Source: Mucilaginibacter flavus
GTDB lineage: Bacteria > Bacteroidota > Bacteroidia > Sphingobacteriales > Sphingobacteriaceae
Direction: 5' to 3'
DNA: 64,000 nucleotides
Assembly: GCF_030409315.1 (NCBI RefSeq)
Contig: NZ_JAUFPS010000001.1
Location: 26,000-89,999, forward strand
A model generated the notes under the pieces. That model ran no database searches, had not been told where the DNA came from, and saw only the letters and a list, made by a program, of their open reading frames with translations. A program made the translations under genes and the position numbers. This document shows, piece after piece, positions 44,075 to 52,815 of the stretch (position 1 is the first letter of the stretch; each line of letters begins with the position of its first letter).

Positions 44075-45359
44075 ATATGTTTTATTTGTTGTAATACTGC
44101 ACCTGGTTACCCTGGTGCTCACCTACTTTATATTCGAGGAAAATAAAATCTGGTTCATCGCTTCGGAAGCTTTTGTGCTGATTTCCATAGCCGTAGCCGT
44201 GCAGCTTTATCGCCAGCTGATAAATCCCTTAAGGCTATTGATGCAGGGTGTTGAGGCTATAAAAGACAAGGATTTTAATGTTAAATTTTTACCCACCGGC
44301 AAGCACGAGATTGACACGCTGATTGATGTTTATAACCAAATGATGGACGAGCTAAGAACCGAACGGACAAGACAGGAGCAGCAGCATTTCTTTTTAGAAA
44401 AGCTGATCTTTACCTCGCCAACGGGCATCATCATTCTTGATTTTGACGACAGGATTCAGCAGGTAAATCCCAAAGCTCTGCAATTGCTGGGTGTTACAGA
44501 AGAATATCTGAATGGATACTTGGTATATGACGTGGCGCATCCCCTGATTGAACAGATTAGAACCCTAAAATCGGGTGACACTACGGTGGTTAAGTTAGAT
44601 GGGGTAAGTTCCTACAAACTCCAAAAATCGCATTTTGTAGATAGGGGATTTTCGCGCCATTTTATTATGATAGAGGATTTGACGGCCGAGATACTGGCGG
44701 CCGAGAAAAAGGTTTATGGCAAGGTGATACGGATGATGGCGCATGAGGTGAACAACACCATTGGTCCGGTAAATTCCATTATGCAATCGGCCATGAAAAC
44801 CGACCAGCTTTGGGAAGGTCATGGTTTTGACGTGTTGAAAGATGCCCTACAGGTAGCTATGGATCGTAACCAAAACCTAAACCTGTTTATGCGCAACTTT
44901 GCCGATTTGGTAAAACTGCCGCCTGCCAACAAACAACCTATAGTACTGCAAAAATTGATCGCCTCAGTTGCCAAACTGATGGCCATCAAAGGCGAGGAAA
45001 AAAATGTAAGCTTCGAGTTTAATTTACCTGGTGATGCTATTAACATTACGGCCGACGAACAGCAATTGGAGCAGGCCTTGCTCAATATTGTAAAAAACGC
45101 CATCGAAGCCATTGAAGTCAAAGGAACCGTTAAGTTCAGTTTTACCCCCAAAGAAAGAAAACTCACGATAACTGATACCGGTAAAGGCATCAGCGCCGAA
45201 CAAAGTGCCAACCTGTTCTCGCCATTCTTCAGCACCAAAAAAGACGGACAGGGGATAGGCTTAACGCTAACAAGGGAGATTTTGCTAAACCATGGCTACG
45301 AGTTTAGCTTAAAAACGGTAGCGGCGGGACAAACGGAGTTTGGAATTTGGTTGGGGTGA
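44058..45359 (+). CDS. Membrane sensor histidine kinase, partner of the NtrC-type regulator
   Basis: The product has 433 residues. Two spans close together (YVLFVVILHLVTLVLTYFIF and FIASEAFVLISIAVAVQLY) leave almost no periplasmic loop. A HAMP-like stretch (about 50-105) and a PAS domain (about 115-195, SPTGIIILDFDDRIQQVNP) follow. HisKA contains MMAHEVNNTIGPVNSIM with His229. The HATPase has LLNIVKNAIEAIEVKG, ITDTGKGIS and GQGIGLTLTREILL. The minimal loop suggests it senses a membrane or cytoplasmic cue. Start codon overlaps the regulator gene by 17 bases. Confidence 0.93.
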   Translation: MKLRTKYVLFVVILHLVTLVLTYFIFEENKIWFIASEAFVLISIAVAVQLYRQLINPLRLLMQGVEAIKDKDFNVKFLPTGKHEIDTLIDVYNQMMDELRTERTRQEQQHFFLEKLIFTSPTGIIILDFDDRIQQVNPKALQLLGVTEEYLNGYLVYDVAHPLIEQIRTLKSGDTTVVKLDGVSSYKLQKSHFVDRGFSRHFIMIEDLTAEILAAEKKVYGKVIRMMAHEVNNTIGPVNSIMQSAMKTDQLWEGHGFDVLKDALQVAMDRNQNLNLFMRNFADLVKLPPANKQPIVLQKLIASVAKLMAIKGEEKNVSFEFNLPGDAINITADEQQLEQALLNIVKNAIEAIEVKGTVKFSFTPKERKLTITDTGKGISAEQSANLFSPFFSTKKDGQGIGLTLTREILLNHGYEFSLKTVAAGQTEFGIWLG

Positions 45360-45390
45360 TAGGTACCGATGACGACGCCACTTTCCGCTG

Positions 45391-45474
45391 CCGCAAGGCT
45401 CTGCCTTGTGGCCCGCGTTTAAGTCGCCGACAAATAGTAAACTTTTCATCGCTACCACAAGGCAGAGCCTTGCG
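45391..45474. repeat. REP-like perfect inverted repeat
   Basis: Arms at 45391-45411 and 45454-45474 are perfectly complementary over 21 bases (CCGCAAGGCTCTGCC... on the left). The flanking TAGC and GCTA next to the right arm extend the symmetry. The 42-nt spacer is unremarkable. It sits between the kinase stop and the HxlR gene. Confidence 0.9.
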
Positions 45475-45570
45475 GTAGCGATGAAAAGAAAAAATTACAT
45501 AACGATGCCTTTCATCATAAAAATATCCGGTTAAACATGTATATTTTTACTTTTCCAATAGTATCGTTTT

Positions 45571-45957
45571 ATGGAATCAGAGACATTAGTTGCCCCAACG
45601 GAGGTGCGGACACCCGAGGCCTGCAACGCCGCCCTTGGCGCGGTACGCGATACCCTTTATGTGCTTAACGGAAAATGGAAGTTACCTTTAATTGTGGTTT
45701 TGCGCGAGGGGCCACAACGCTTTAATGATATCCAACGCGCCCTGGGTGATATTACACCTAAAATACTATCTAAAGAATTGCGCGAGCTGGAGCTAAACGA
45801 GTTTGTGATCAGAAGGGTTGAGCAAACTAAGCCCATTACCGTAATTTACGAACTGGCCGAGTACAGCGACTCGTTAACCGATGTGCTTCACGAACTGCGT
45901 AAATGGGGCATACAACACCGCAAACGGATAATGGCCAGCAGAAGAAGTTCCAATTGA
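45571..45957 (+). CDS. HxlR-family winged-helix transcriptional regulator
   Basis: The product has 128 residues. After a 15-residue head, CNAALGAVRDTLYVLNGKWK opens the HxlR signature, followed by LREGPQRFNDIQRALGDITP and KILSKELRELELNEFVIRRV, the helix-turn-helix and wing. VIYELAEYSDSLTDVLHELRKWG forms the dimerisation helix. The Cys near residue 16 is often redox-active in the family. No cognate target is adjacent; the neighbouring GH36-like gene has its own gap of 155 nt. The family usually represses genes for small-molecule or oxidative stress. Confidence 0.92.
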   Translation: MESETLVAPTEVRTPEACNAALGAVRDTLYVLNGKWKLPLIVVLREGPQRFNDIQRALGDITPKILSKELRELELNEFVIRRVEQTKPITVIYELAEYSDSLTDVLHELRKWGIQHRKRIMASRRSSN

Positions 45958-46112
45958 CTTTTGGGACTGGCGGACTTTTGGATCGGTAGACTTTCTTTTC
46001 GTAATCGATTGATTCAGGTTTTGATAAGATAAAATCGCTTATTGATAAAATTTCATTTTAAATCTCTAAATGCTTTTAGTATCGTTGTAAATCCAATTGA
46101 ACACGATACCTT

Positions 46113-47783
46113 ATGCAAAGACGACACTTCCTCAAACTATCGGCTACCACAGCCGCCGCGGTAATTTTTAGCAGGCTTACCTATGCCACATCGGCACAGG
46201 CGCACATCATGAACGCTCCCGATGAAGTTTGGGCGCAATCTGGTGATGAATGGTTTAAATTAAAAGGAACCAATGGCAGTTTATTTAGCTATAAAGATAT
46301 TCAGATTACGGTTAAAGCCGGCAGCAATAGCAAGGGAGTGTATGTAACATCGCCAACGCTGCAGTTAAACGCGGTGAGGTTAAAGTGGAAACATGGTGTG
46401 CCTTCAACCGCTATTTCTCTTGGCGATCATTGGGAACGCTCATACGGCGACTTACAATGGAAAACCGGTATCACCAGCAGTAAAAATCCATGGTATGTAA
46501 TTATTCATGATACCAAACAAACCTCTTGCTTCGGCGTAAAAACCGGTACCAATACCATTTGCTGGTGGGGCTTAAATGCCGATAGCCTGGAATTAACTAT
46601 GGATACCCACTCTGGCGGTAATGGTGTATTGTTGGGCAACCGCACTTTGCACGCTGCCGATATTGTAACTACTAATGCCCTGCCCGGCGAAAGTCTTTTT
46701 CAAACAGATCACCGTTTTTGCGGCATAATGTGCGAAAAGCCACGTTTGCCTAAACAGCCTATTTATGGTATTAACGACTGGTATTTTGCCTACGGCAATA
46801 ATAATTTCGAGCTGATTAAACAAACCACCGCTACCATGAGCGAGCTGGTTACTGATACTAATAACAGGCCATTTTCGGTAATTGACGCGGGCTGGGCTAC
46901 CTACTCACCCTTGTTGCCCGGCGACGGAGGCTGGAACGATGATTTTAGCAAGCCCAACGACAAGTTTAAGGATATGCACCTGATGGGCGATACCATCAAA
47001 AAGTTGGGTATGCGCCCCGGTTTGTGGATGCGTCCGCTTTGTGCCCGGCACGATGAAAAAGCCAGTTTGCTGGCCCCAAAAATTCCCGGCAGGGACGATC
47101 CTAAAAACCCGGTACTTGATCCAACCATCCCCGAAAATATTGCCCGCGTTAAACGCAACTTTAATTTTTACAAGGAGTGGGGTTTTGAGATGGTAAAGCA
47201 CGATTTCAGTACGTATGATATCACCGGCAGATGGGGATTTGATATGAAGGATAGCATTACTTCGCCCGGCTGGAACTTTGCCGACAGAAGCAGAACCACT
47301 GCCGAAATCATTCTTGACCTATACCGTGCCATCCGTGAAGCAGCAGGCGACGGTATTTATGTAATAGGCTGCAATACCATGAGTCACCTTAGTGCCGGCA
47401 TTTTTGAAATGTGCCGTATAGGCGATGATACCAGCGGTAACGAATGGGAGCGCACCCGCAAAATGGGCATCAACACCCTGGCGTTCCGCCTGCCGCAGCA
47501 TAATAAGTTTTATGCTGTTGATGGCGATTGCGTGGGCCTCACCACCAAAATTGCATGGAGTCGCAACAAACAATGGCTGGAATTACTTGCCGAAAGCGGT
47601 GCTCCGCTGTTTATTTCGGCCCAGCCCGAAGCAACCGGTCCGGAGCAAAAAGCAGCCATCAAAAAAGCGTTTGCCCAGGCCGCCAAAGTACAGCCTTTGG
47701 GCGAACCGTTGGATTGGACAACCAATAAATTGCCCGAAAAGTGGAAGTTGAATGGTAGGGTAGTTGATTTTGATTGGGCGTAA
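46113..47783 (+). CDS. Tat-exported alpha-galactosidase-like glycoside hydrolase (GH36/GH31 clan)
   Basis: The product has 556 residues. MQRRHFLKLSATTAAAVIF is a twin-arginine signal. A beta-rich N-domain (about 35-205) precedes the TIM barrel: GINDWYFAYGNNNFELIK, FSVIDAGWATYSP, LGMRPGLWMRPL and GFEMVKHDFSTYD with Asp364 as probable nucleophile, then MCRIGDDTSGNEW with Asp438 or Asp439 as candidate acid/base. This arrangement matches melibiase-like enzymes of clan GH-D. It probably removes alpha-linked galactose or a similar residue in the periplasm. The gene appears monocistronic: a word-repeat element lies after it. Confidence 0.8.
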   Translation: MQRRHFLKLSATTAAAVIFSRLTYATSAQAHIMNAPDEVWAQSGDEWFKLKGTNGSLFSYKDIQITVKAGSNSKGVYVTSPTLQLNAVRLKWKHGVPSTAISLGDHWERSYGDLQWKTGITSSKNPWYVIIHDTKQTSCFGVKTGTNTICWWGLNADSLELTMDTHSGGNGVLLGNRTLHAADIVTTNALPGESLFQTDHRFCGIMCEKPRLPKQPIYGINDWYFAYGNNNFELIKQTTATMSELVTDTNNRPFSVIDAGWATYSPLLPGDGGWNDDFSKPNDKFKDMHLMGDTIKKLGMRPGLWMRPLCARHDEKASLLAPKIPGRDDPKNPVLDPTIPENIARVKRNFNFYKEWGFEMVKHDFSTYDITGRWGFDMKDSITSPGWNFADRSRTTAEIILDLYRAIREAAGDGIYVIGCNTMSHLSAGIFEMCRIGDDTSGNEWERTRKMGINTLAFRLPQHNKFYAVDGDCVGLTTKIAWSRNKQWLELLAESGAPLFISAQPEATGPEQKAAIKKAFAQAAKVQPLGEPLDWTTNKLPEKWKLNGRVVDFDWA

Positions 47784-47789
47784 AGAGAG

Positions 47790-48012
47790 GTTGTCTGAAT
47801 CAGAATTTACAGAATTTTAGAATTTTCAGAATACTTTTAAATTCTCACTCCCGCGAGGTTAGCGCATCGTAACTCGTGGGTAAAACTGGCAGAAGCCTTT
47901 GGCTTCCGTTTAAATTAAATGGAAAGGCAGAGCAGCTTTTATATTCTGTTAATTCTAAAATTCTGTAAATTCTGATTCAGACAAATTCTGAAAATTCTGA
48001 TTTCAGACAATT
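47790..48012. repeat. Word-repeat inverted repeat
   Basis: Left arm about 47790-47831 and right arm about 47943-47985 match over some 35 consecutive bases as complements (TTGTCTGAATCAG... on the left). Both are built of the word AGAATTT/TTCAGAAT. The right words continue to about 48012. The interior has a small GAAGCC-TTT-GGCTTC hairpin and no gene. Confidence 0.88.
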
Positions 48013-48043
48013 AAACAATGTAATCACTATCTTGTTCCACATT

Positions 48044-48051
48044 TACGTTTG
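48044..48051 (+). promoter_or_regulatory. Possible -7 box of the DUF885 gene
   Basis: TACGTTTG is an exact TAnnTTTG match 17 nt before the ATG. A TTG at the usual distance upstream is missing, so the call is tentative. Confidence 0.35.
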
Positions 48052-48068
48052 AACAGGACTGGTTTACT

Positions 48069-49385
48069 ATGAAGAAGATATTGCTTTTTGCCCCCATACT
48101 TTTTTTACTCTCATGCGGGCATGATCCGGCGCAACAGCAGGAAAATAAAAAACTCAACAATCTTGCCGTTGAGTATGTGCGACTTGGCCTCGCTATCGGT
48201 CAGTATGATAGCGATTTTGTGGACGCTTACTATGGTCCCGATTCGCTTAAACCCAAACAGGTAATTGATAAAAAAGCCGATTTTCCGAAGGATAGCCTGC
48301 TGGCCAATACCAATATTTTAATGAACGAGTTGAAGGTTATTTCAACCAGTTCAAAAATAGATTCAAATAAAATGCGTGCCGATTGGATGATTAACCAACT
48401 GGTGGCCTTCGGCAGGCGCATCCGCATTTTTTCGGGCGAGGAAAGGCCTTTCGACGAAGAATCGAAGGAACTTTTTGGCGTTGCAGCGCCGGTGTATGAT
48501 GAAGATCATTTTAAAGCGCAGATAGCACTGCTGGATAGCATCCTGCCGGGCAAAGGCCGGGTAAGCGAGCGTTTTCAAAAGCTGGCCAATAAATTCATTA
48601 TCCCCAAAGATAAATTAGAGCCGGTAATTAAAGCTGCCATTGCCGAAGCCCGCAAGCGCACCATGGCACATTACACGCTGCCAAAGGGTGAAAACTTTAC
48701 GTTGGAGTTTGTAACCGATAAACCATGGAGCGGCTACAATTGGTACAAAGGCAAATACCAAAGCACCGTACAGATCAATACCGATCTGAAGATTTTTATT
48801 GACCGTGCCATTGACGTAGGCAGCCATGAAAGTTACCCGGGACACCATGTGTATAACATGTTATTGGAAAAGCACCTTTATAATGAAAAAGGTTGGGTGG
48901 AGATTTCGATGTATCCGCTGTTTAGTCCGCAAAGTTTAATTGCCGAGGGGAGTGCTAATTATGGCATCGAAGTCGCTTTCCCTGGCGACGATAAGGTGAT
49001 GTTTGCTAAAAGTGTACTGTTGCCACTGGCCGGTTTGGATACTGCCGGTATCGACCTTTATTTTAAAGCCCTCGCCATTAAAGGCGAGCTGAATTATGCC
49101 CGTAACGAAGCGGCCCGTGGCTTAATCAATAACACCATGAGTAAGGATAAAGCGCTTAACTACCTTACCAAATATTGTTTAATGAATGATGAAACGGCCA
49201 ATAAATCTATCAGCTTCATTAAAAAGTACCGTAGCTATGTAATTAATTATAACTACGGACAGGATATGGTGAAAAACTACATTGAAAAAAATGGCGGCAC
49301 TGCAAAAAATCCTGCCAAACGTTGGGAACTATTTGGTAAACTGCTAAGTAATGAGGTAACAACCGACCAATTGCTCCAAAAGTAA
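48069..49385 (+). CDS. DUF885 family lipoprotein (putative zinc metallohydrolase)
   Basis: The product has 438 residues. ILLFAPILFLLSCG gives a lipoprotein signal with Cys16. The conserved motif GSHESYPGHHVYN, with His253, Glu254 and His259, is the hallmark of DUF885, whose members resemble M32-like metallopeptidases with an HExxxGH site. The flanking stretches FTLEFVTDKPWSGYNWYKGK and LIAEGSANYGIEVAFPGDD (with Glu as possible third ligand) are also family-like. It is probably a peptidase or amidase on the periplasmic side. A hairpin terminator closes it; it does not seem linked to its neighbours in function. Confidence 0.85.
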   Translation: MKKILLFAPILFLLSCGHDPAQQQENKKLNNLAVEYVRLGLAIGQYDSDFVDAYYGPDSLKPKQVIDKKADFPKDSLLANTNILMNELKVISTSSKIDSNKMRADWMINQLVAFGRRIRIFSGEERPFDEESKELFGVAAPVYDEDHFKAQIALLDSILPGKGRVSERFQKLANKFIIPKDKLEPVIKAAIAEARKRTMAHYTLPKGENFTLEFVTDKPWSGYNWYKGKYQSTVQINTDLKIFIDRAIDVGSHESYPGHHVYNMLLEKHLYNEKGWVEISMYPLFSPQSLIAEGSANYGIEVAFPGDDKVMFAKSVLLPLAGLDTAGIDLYFKALAIKGELNYARNEAARGLINNTMSKDKALNYLTKYCLMNDETANKSISFIKKYRSYVINYNYGQDMVKNYIEKNGGTAKNPAKRWELFGKLLSNEVTTDQLLQK

Positions 49386-49436
49386 ATTATTCAAAGAACA
49401 GCGCGTTGGTGTAGCCTGTCAGCGAATATTTTGTAT

Positions 49437-49469
49437 AATGCTACAGTTTTAAAAGCTGTGGCATTTTTT
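49437..49469 (+). terminator. Terminator after the DUF885 gene
   Basis: AATGCTACAG (49437-49446) pairs with CTGTGGCATT (49456-49465) with one G-U pair, and the T-run reaches 49469. The rest of the 303-nt gap 49386-49688 is AT-rich with no gene seen. Confidence 0.85.
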
Positions 49470-49688
49470 ATGGAGATACCGCGGCTTACTAAATTTATGT
49501 AACGATTGTGTATAGTGAACACAATGAGTGTTTGGAGTTTTATTTTTATTCCTACATTTAGCAAGGGGATTTAATAGAAGCATTTATGACATACAATTTG
49601 CTTATGATCTTCATTACTGTGTTATGCAGAAACAGGTTCAGCATAGCTTAGCCGCCCAATAACCAATTGATATAACAGATATATTTTT

Positions 49689-51902
49689 ATGATGAATAAC
49701 AGGTTTCTCACCGCCATGTGTTTTATTGTGTGTGTTTATGCATCCTGCAAAAATCCGCAGCAGCATGCTAAAAATAACAAGCCCTATAGCGAATGGGGGG
49801 CTTATGCAGGTTCAAAAGAAGGCAACCGCTATTCATCAAATGAAGAAATTAATCTCGCTAACGTTAGCAAGCTTAAAGTAGCATGGACATATAGCACGCA
49901 CGATAAAGATGCGGGCAACCGAAGCCAAAATCAGTGCAACCCCATTATGGTTGATGGTATTTTATACGCCACCAGCCCTAAACTGAAACTTTTCGCTTTG
50001 GATGCTGCTACCGGCGAGCAAAAATGGTTATTTGACCCGGCCAAAGCTGATACCACCAACAGCGGCGACCCGATGGCTTATTACAAAGTGAGCAGGGGCG
50101 TTATTTATTGGCAAAACAAAGATGGCGGCGAAAAACGAATTTTTTATAGCGTGGGTAGCAAAACATTTGCCATAGATGCCCAAACAGGCGGGTTTATCTC
50201 AACATTCGGGCATAATGGCTATATCGATTTAACTAAAAACCTGGATAGGGATACTAAATCATTTGTGGCCGGTACCACGCCCGGCGTTGTTTATAAAGAT
50301 CTGTTTATTGTAGGCACCCGCGTAGCCGAATCTGCCGATGCAGCGCCGGGGCACATACGCGCCTATGATGTGCGTACAGGTAAATTACGATGGATTTTCC
50401 ACACCATTCCGCATCCGGGCGAAACAGGTTACGAAACCTGGCAGGATACTGCGGCCTATAAGAAATTTGGGGGGGCTAATAGCTGGGCCGGTATGGCATT
50501 GGATGAAAAGCGTGGCTTGGTGTATATCCCAACCGGCTCTATAGGCGGTGATTTTTATGGCGGCTTCCGTAAGGGAAAAAATCTTTTTGCAAATTCGCTG
50601 GTAGCGCTTGATGCTGCTACGGGCAAACTTAAATGGCATTACCAGGTGGTGCATCATGATCTTTGGGACCGCGATTTACCTGCCAACCCCAACCTGATAA
50701 CCATTCAGCACGACGGTAAAACCATTGATGCTGTAGCCCAGATCACCAAGTTTGGCTACATCTATATGTTCGACAGGACAAACGGACAGCCGGTATTCCC
50801 GATAGTAGAAACGCCTGTACCTCAAAAAGCCCTGCCCGGCGAGGAACCATGGCCAACGCAACCTATCCCAACCTTACCCCAACCTTTTGCGAGGCAAATG
50901 TTTAATCCCGAGGATGTAACAGACCGTACACCCGAGGTGCATAAAGAAATGCTGGATAAATACAATCATGTTAAAAACCGCATTATGTTTACCCCGCCAA
51001 GTAAAGAAGGCGGCTGGATTTTCCCCGGCTTTGATGGCGGCGGCGAGTGGGGCGGTGCCGCTGTTGACCAGGAAACCAAAATTATGTACATCAGCTGTTC
51101 TGAAATGCCCTGGGCGCAGGTAATGATTGATGTACCTAAAGCAACCAGCAATGGCTCATTGGCCGGCGATGGGCAAATTATTTATAACAAAAATTGTATA
51201 GGCTGCCACGGTCCGGAGTTGAAGGGTAACGGCTCGTCATACCCATCACTGGTGAACATCGGAAAAAAATATAAGGAAGATCAACTAAGTCAGATCATCG
51301 CCAGCGGCCGTAACATGATGCCTTCTTTTAAACAGATCGCCCCCAATGATAAAAAAGCGCTATTGGCTTTCCTACTAAAACTGCCTGATGCCAAAGCCGG
51401 TAAAGCATTAGCCAAAGAACCTATCAATGATCGCGCAGGTAGTACCAAAACCGAGAAGAACGTGGTTGATGAAGTACCTTATACCATGACCGGCTACAAC
51501 CGCTTTTTGGATAAAGATGGTTATCCAGGTATAAAACCACCATGGGGTACCCTAAACGCGGTAGACCTTACTACAGGCAAACTGCTTTGGAAGATTCCCG
51601 TAGGAGAGTACCCTGAACTAACCAAAAAAGGAATTCCGGTAACTGGTACCGAATTATATGGCGGTCCGCTGGTTACCAAAGGAGGCCTGGTATTTTTAGC
51701 AGCTACTAAGGATGAAAAGATTCGCGCCTTTGATAAAAAAACAGGTAAAGTAGTTTGGGAAGCCAAACTCCCGGCAGCAGGCTATGCCACCCCGGCCACT
51801 TATAGCGTTGATGGTAAACAATACGTGGTGATAGCGTGCGGCGGTGGTAAAATAGGCAGTAAATCTGGCGATGAGTATGTTTGTTTTGGGTTGGGGGAAT
51901 AG
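49689..51902 (+). CDS. PQQ-dependent dehydrogenase lipoprotein with internal cytochrome c domain
   Basis: The product has 737 residues. MMNNRFLTAMCFIVCVYASC is a lipoprotein signal with Cys20. Propeller units with tryptophan docking motifs include LFALDAATGEQKWLF, IRAYDVRTGKLRWIF, LVALDAATGKLKWHY and, at the end, IRAFDKKTGKVVWEA. WAGMALDEKRGLVYIPTGS and HHDLWDRDLPANPNLI are quinoprotein glucose dehydrogenase segments. Between blades, CIGCHG (Cys503, Cys506, His507) marks a cytochrome c insertion of about 90 residues. It should oxidise a sugar or alcohol in the periplasm and pass electrons straight to its own haem. No PQQ synthesis genes are in the window, so PQQ may come from outside. Confidence 0.88.
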   Translation: MMNNRFLTAMCFIVCVYASCKNPQQHAKNNKPYSEWGAYAGSKEGNRYSSNEEINLANVSKLKVAWTYSTHDKDAGNRSQNQCNPIMVDGILYATSPKLKLFALDAATGEQKWLFDPAKADTTNSGDPMAYYKVSRGVIYWQNKDGGEKRIFYSVGSKTFAIDAQTGGFISTFGHNGYIDLTKNLDRDTKSFVAGTTPGVVYKDLFIVGTRVAESADAAPGHIRAYDVRTGKLRWIFHTIPHPGETGYETWQDTAAYKKFGGANSWAGMALDEKRGLVYIPTGSIGGDFYGGFRKGKNLFANSLVALDAATGKLKWHYQVVHHDLWDRDLPANPNLITIQHDGKTIDAVAQITKFGYIYMFDRTNGQPVFPIVETPVPQKALPGEEPWPTQPIPTLPQPFARQMFNPEDVTDRTPEVHKEMLDKYNHVKNRIMFTPPSKEGGWIFPGFDGGGEWGGAAVDQETKIMYISCSEMPWAQVMIDVPKATSNGSLAGDGQIIYNKNCIGCHGPELKGNGSSYPSLVNIGKKYKEDQLSQIIASGRNMMPSFKQIAPNDKKALLAFLLKLPDAKAGKALAKEPINDRAGSTKTEKNVVDEVPYTMTGYNRFLDKDGYPGIKPPWGTLNAVDLTTGKLLWKIPVGEYPELTKKGIPVTGTELYGGPLVTKGGLVFLAATKDEKIRAFDKKTGKVVWEAKLPAAGYATPATYSVDGKQYVVIACGGGKIGSKSGDEYVCFGLGE

Positions 51903-52063
51903 AATAATTAATGAGATTGGTGATGTAGCCAAATTATTATGGATAAAAAAGTATACAGCTTGCAAATTGATTAAACTGCAAGCTGTGTACAAGTATTCAT
52001 TGGTACCAGCATAAGGAATATCGCTCCTTTTAGCATCAATATAAGTAGAGGTAGCTCCTGATA

Positions 52064-52705
52064 CTATAGCGTATTTATTCCGTTTTTTATAGCTTCAATG
52101 GCTAAAGTATGAACCAGCGAACCGACGATATAAGGCGGTTCTTTAAATGCTATTGTTAAATCGGTATTACTATGCGGGTGGGTCATCCCAACGCGATGTG
52201 CCGCTTCATGAGCTATGGTATTACATAAGTCGGCTATCGTATGCCTCGGCATGCCGGTACGGTTTAGTTTGATTGGCCCCGTTGCGGTACCAGCGTTATT
52301 ATTACCATCATTGGCAATATTGCCGCTAAACCAATGGCTTATAGCCGCAAATGGCCCGCCATAAGTTTCAACAGTTAAGCCTTGTATTTTGGCCCTCATT
52401 CCTGTTGTTATTCTGTCAGTATCCCAGCCCGTCCAGGCCGCGCTGTAAGCACCGCCGGCTGAATATTGCGCTACCGAATCTTTTAATCTGTTTTTAAATG
52501 TTTCGCTGTTAATGATTTTAACAACCAATATAGCCGCCAAAGTAAAATCCTCTTTTTTATAGCTTGGTATGCTCATGTCTCCTAATTTATCCTGCGGATT
52601 GTTAGGGTAAATAGGTTCATTTTTTACCTGTATAATTTTGCAGCTTCCGCTAATCAGTGTTAGGGCACAGGCCGTAACAAGTAAGTTTTTTTTGATTAAA
52701 TACAT
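52064..52705 (-). CDS. Lipoprotein with metzincin-like zinc motif
   Basis: The product has 213 residues. MYLIKKNLLVTACALTLISGSC is a lipoprotein signal with Cys22. The motif HEAAHRVGMTH (His166, Glu167, His170, Gly173, His176) fits HExxHxxGxxH of metzincins, so zinc-dependent proteolysis is a reasonable guess. I do not recognise the rest; YSAGGAYSAAWTGWDT and WFSGNIANDGNNNAGT suggest a loop-rich extracellular domain. It is downstream, on the same strand, of the exported protein at 52816, but a terminator separates them. A similar motif in toxins and matrix proteases is the basis for caution. Confidence 0.7.
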   Translation of the reverse strand: MYLIKKNLLVTACALTLISGSCKIIQVKNEPIYPNNPQDKLGDMSIPSYKKEDFTLAAILVVKIINSETFKNRLKDSVAQYSAGGAYSAAWTGWDTDRITTGMRAKIQGLTVETYGGPFAAISHWFSGNIANDGNNNAGTATGPIKLNRTGMPRHTIADLCNTIAHEAAHRVGMTHPHSNTDLTIAFKEPPYIVGSLVHTLAIEAIKNGINTL

Positions 52706-52732
52706 GTTTAAAGGGGATTTGAATTAATTTTT

Positions 52733-52773
52733 TAAAAAAAAACTTACCGTCATCTTAATCAAATGACGGTAAG
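52733..52773 (-). terminator. Terminator of the minus-strand gene at 52816
   Basis: CTTACCGTCAT and ATGACGGTAAG (52743-52753 and 52763-52773) form an 11-bp stem with a 9-nt loop, followed on the minus strand by a U-run (A at 52733-52742). Confidence 0.9.
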
Positions 52774-52815
52774 GTATAGATATGGTTTAGGTTATTACAA
52801 TTTGTACAGTACCGT

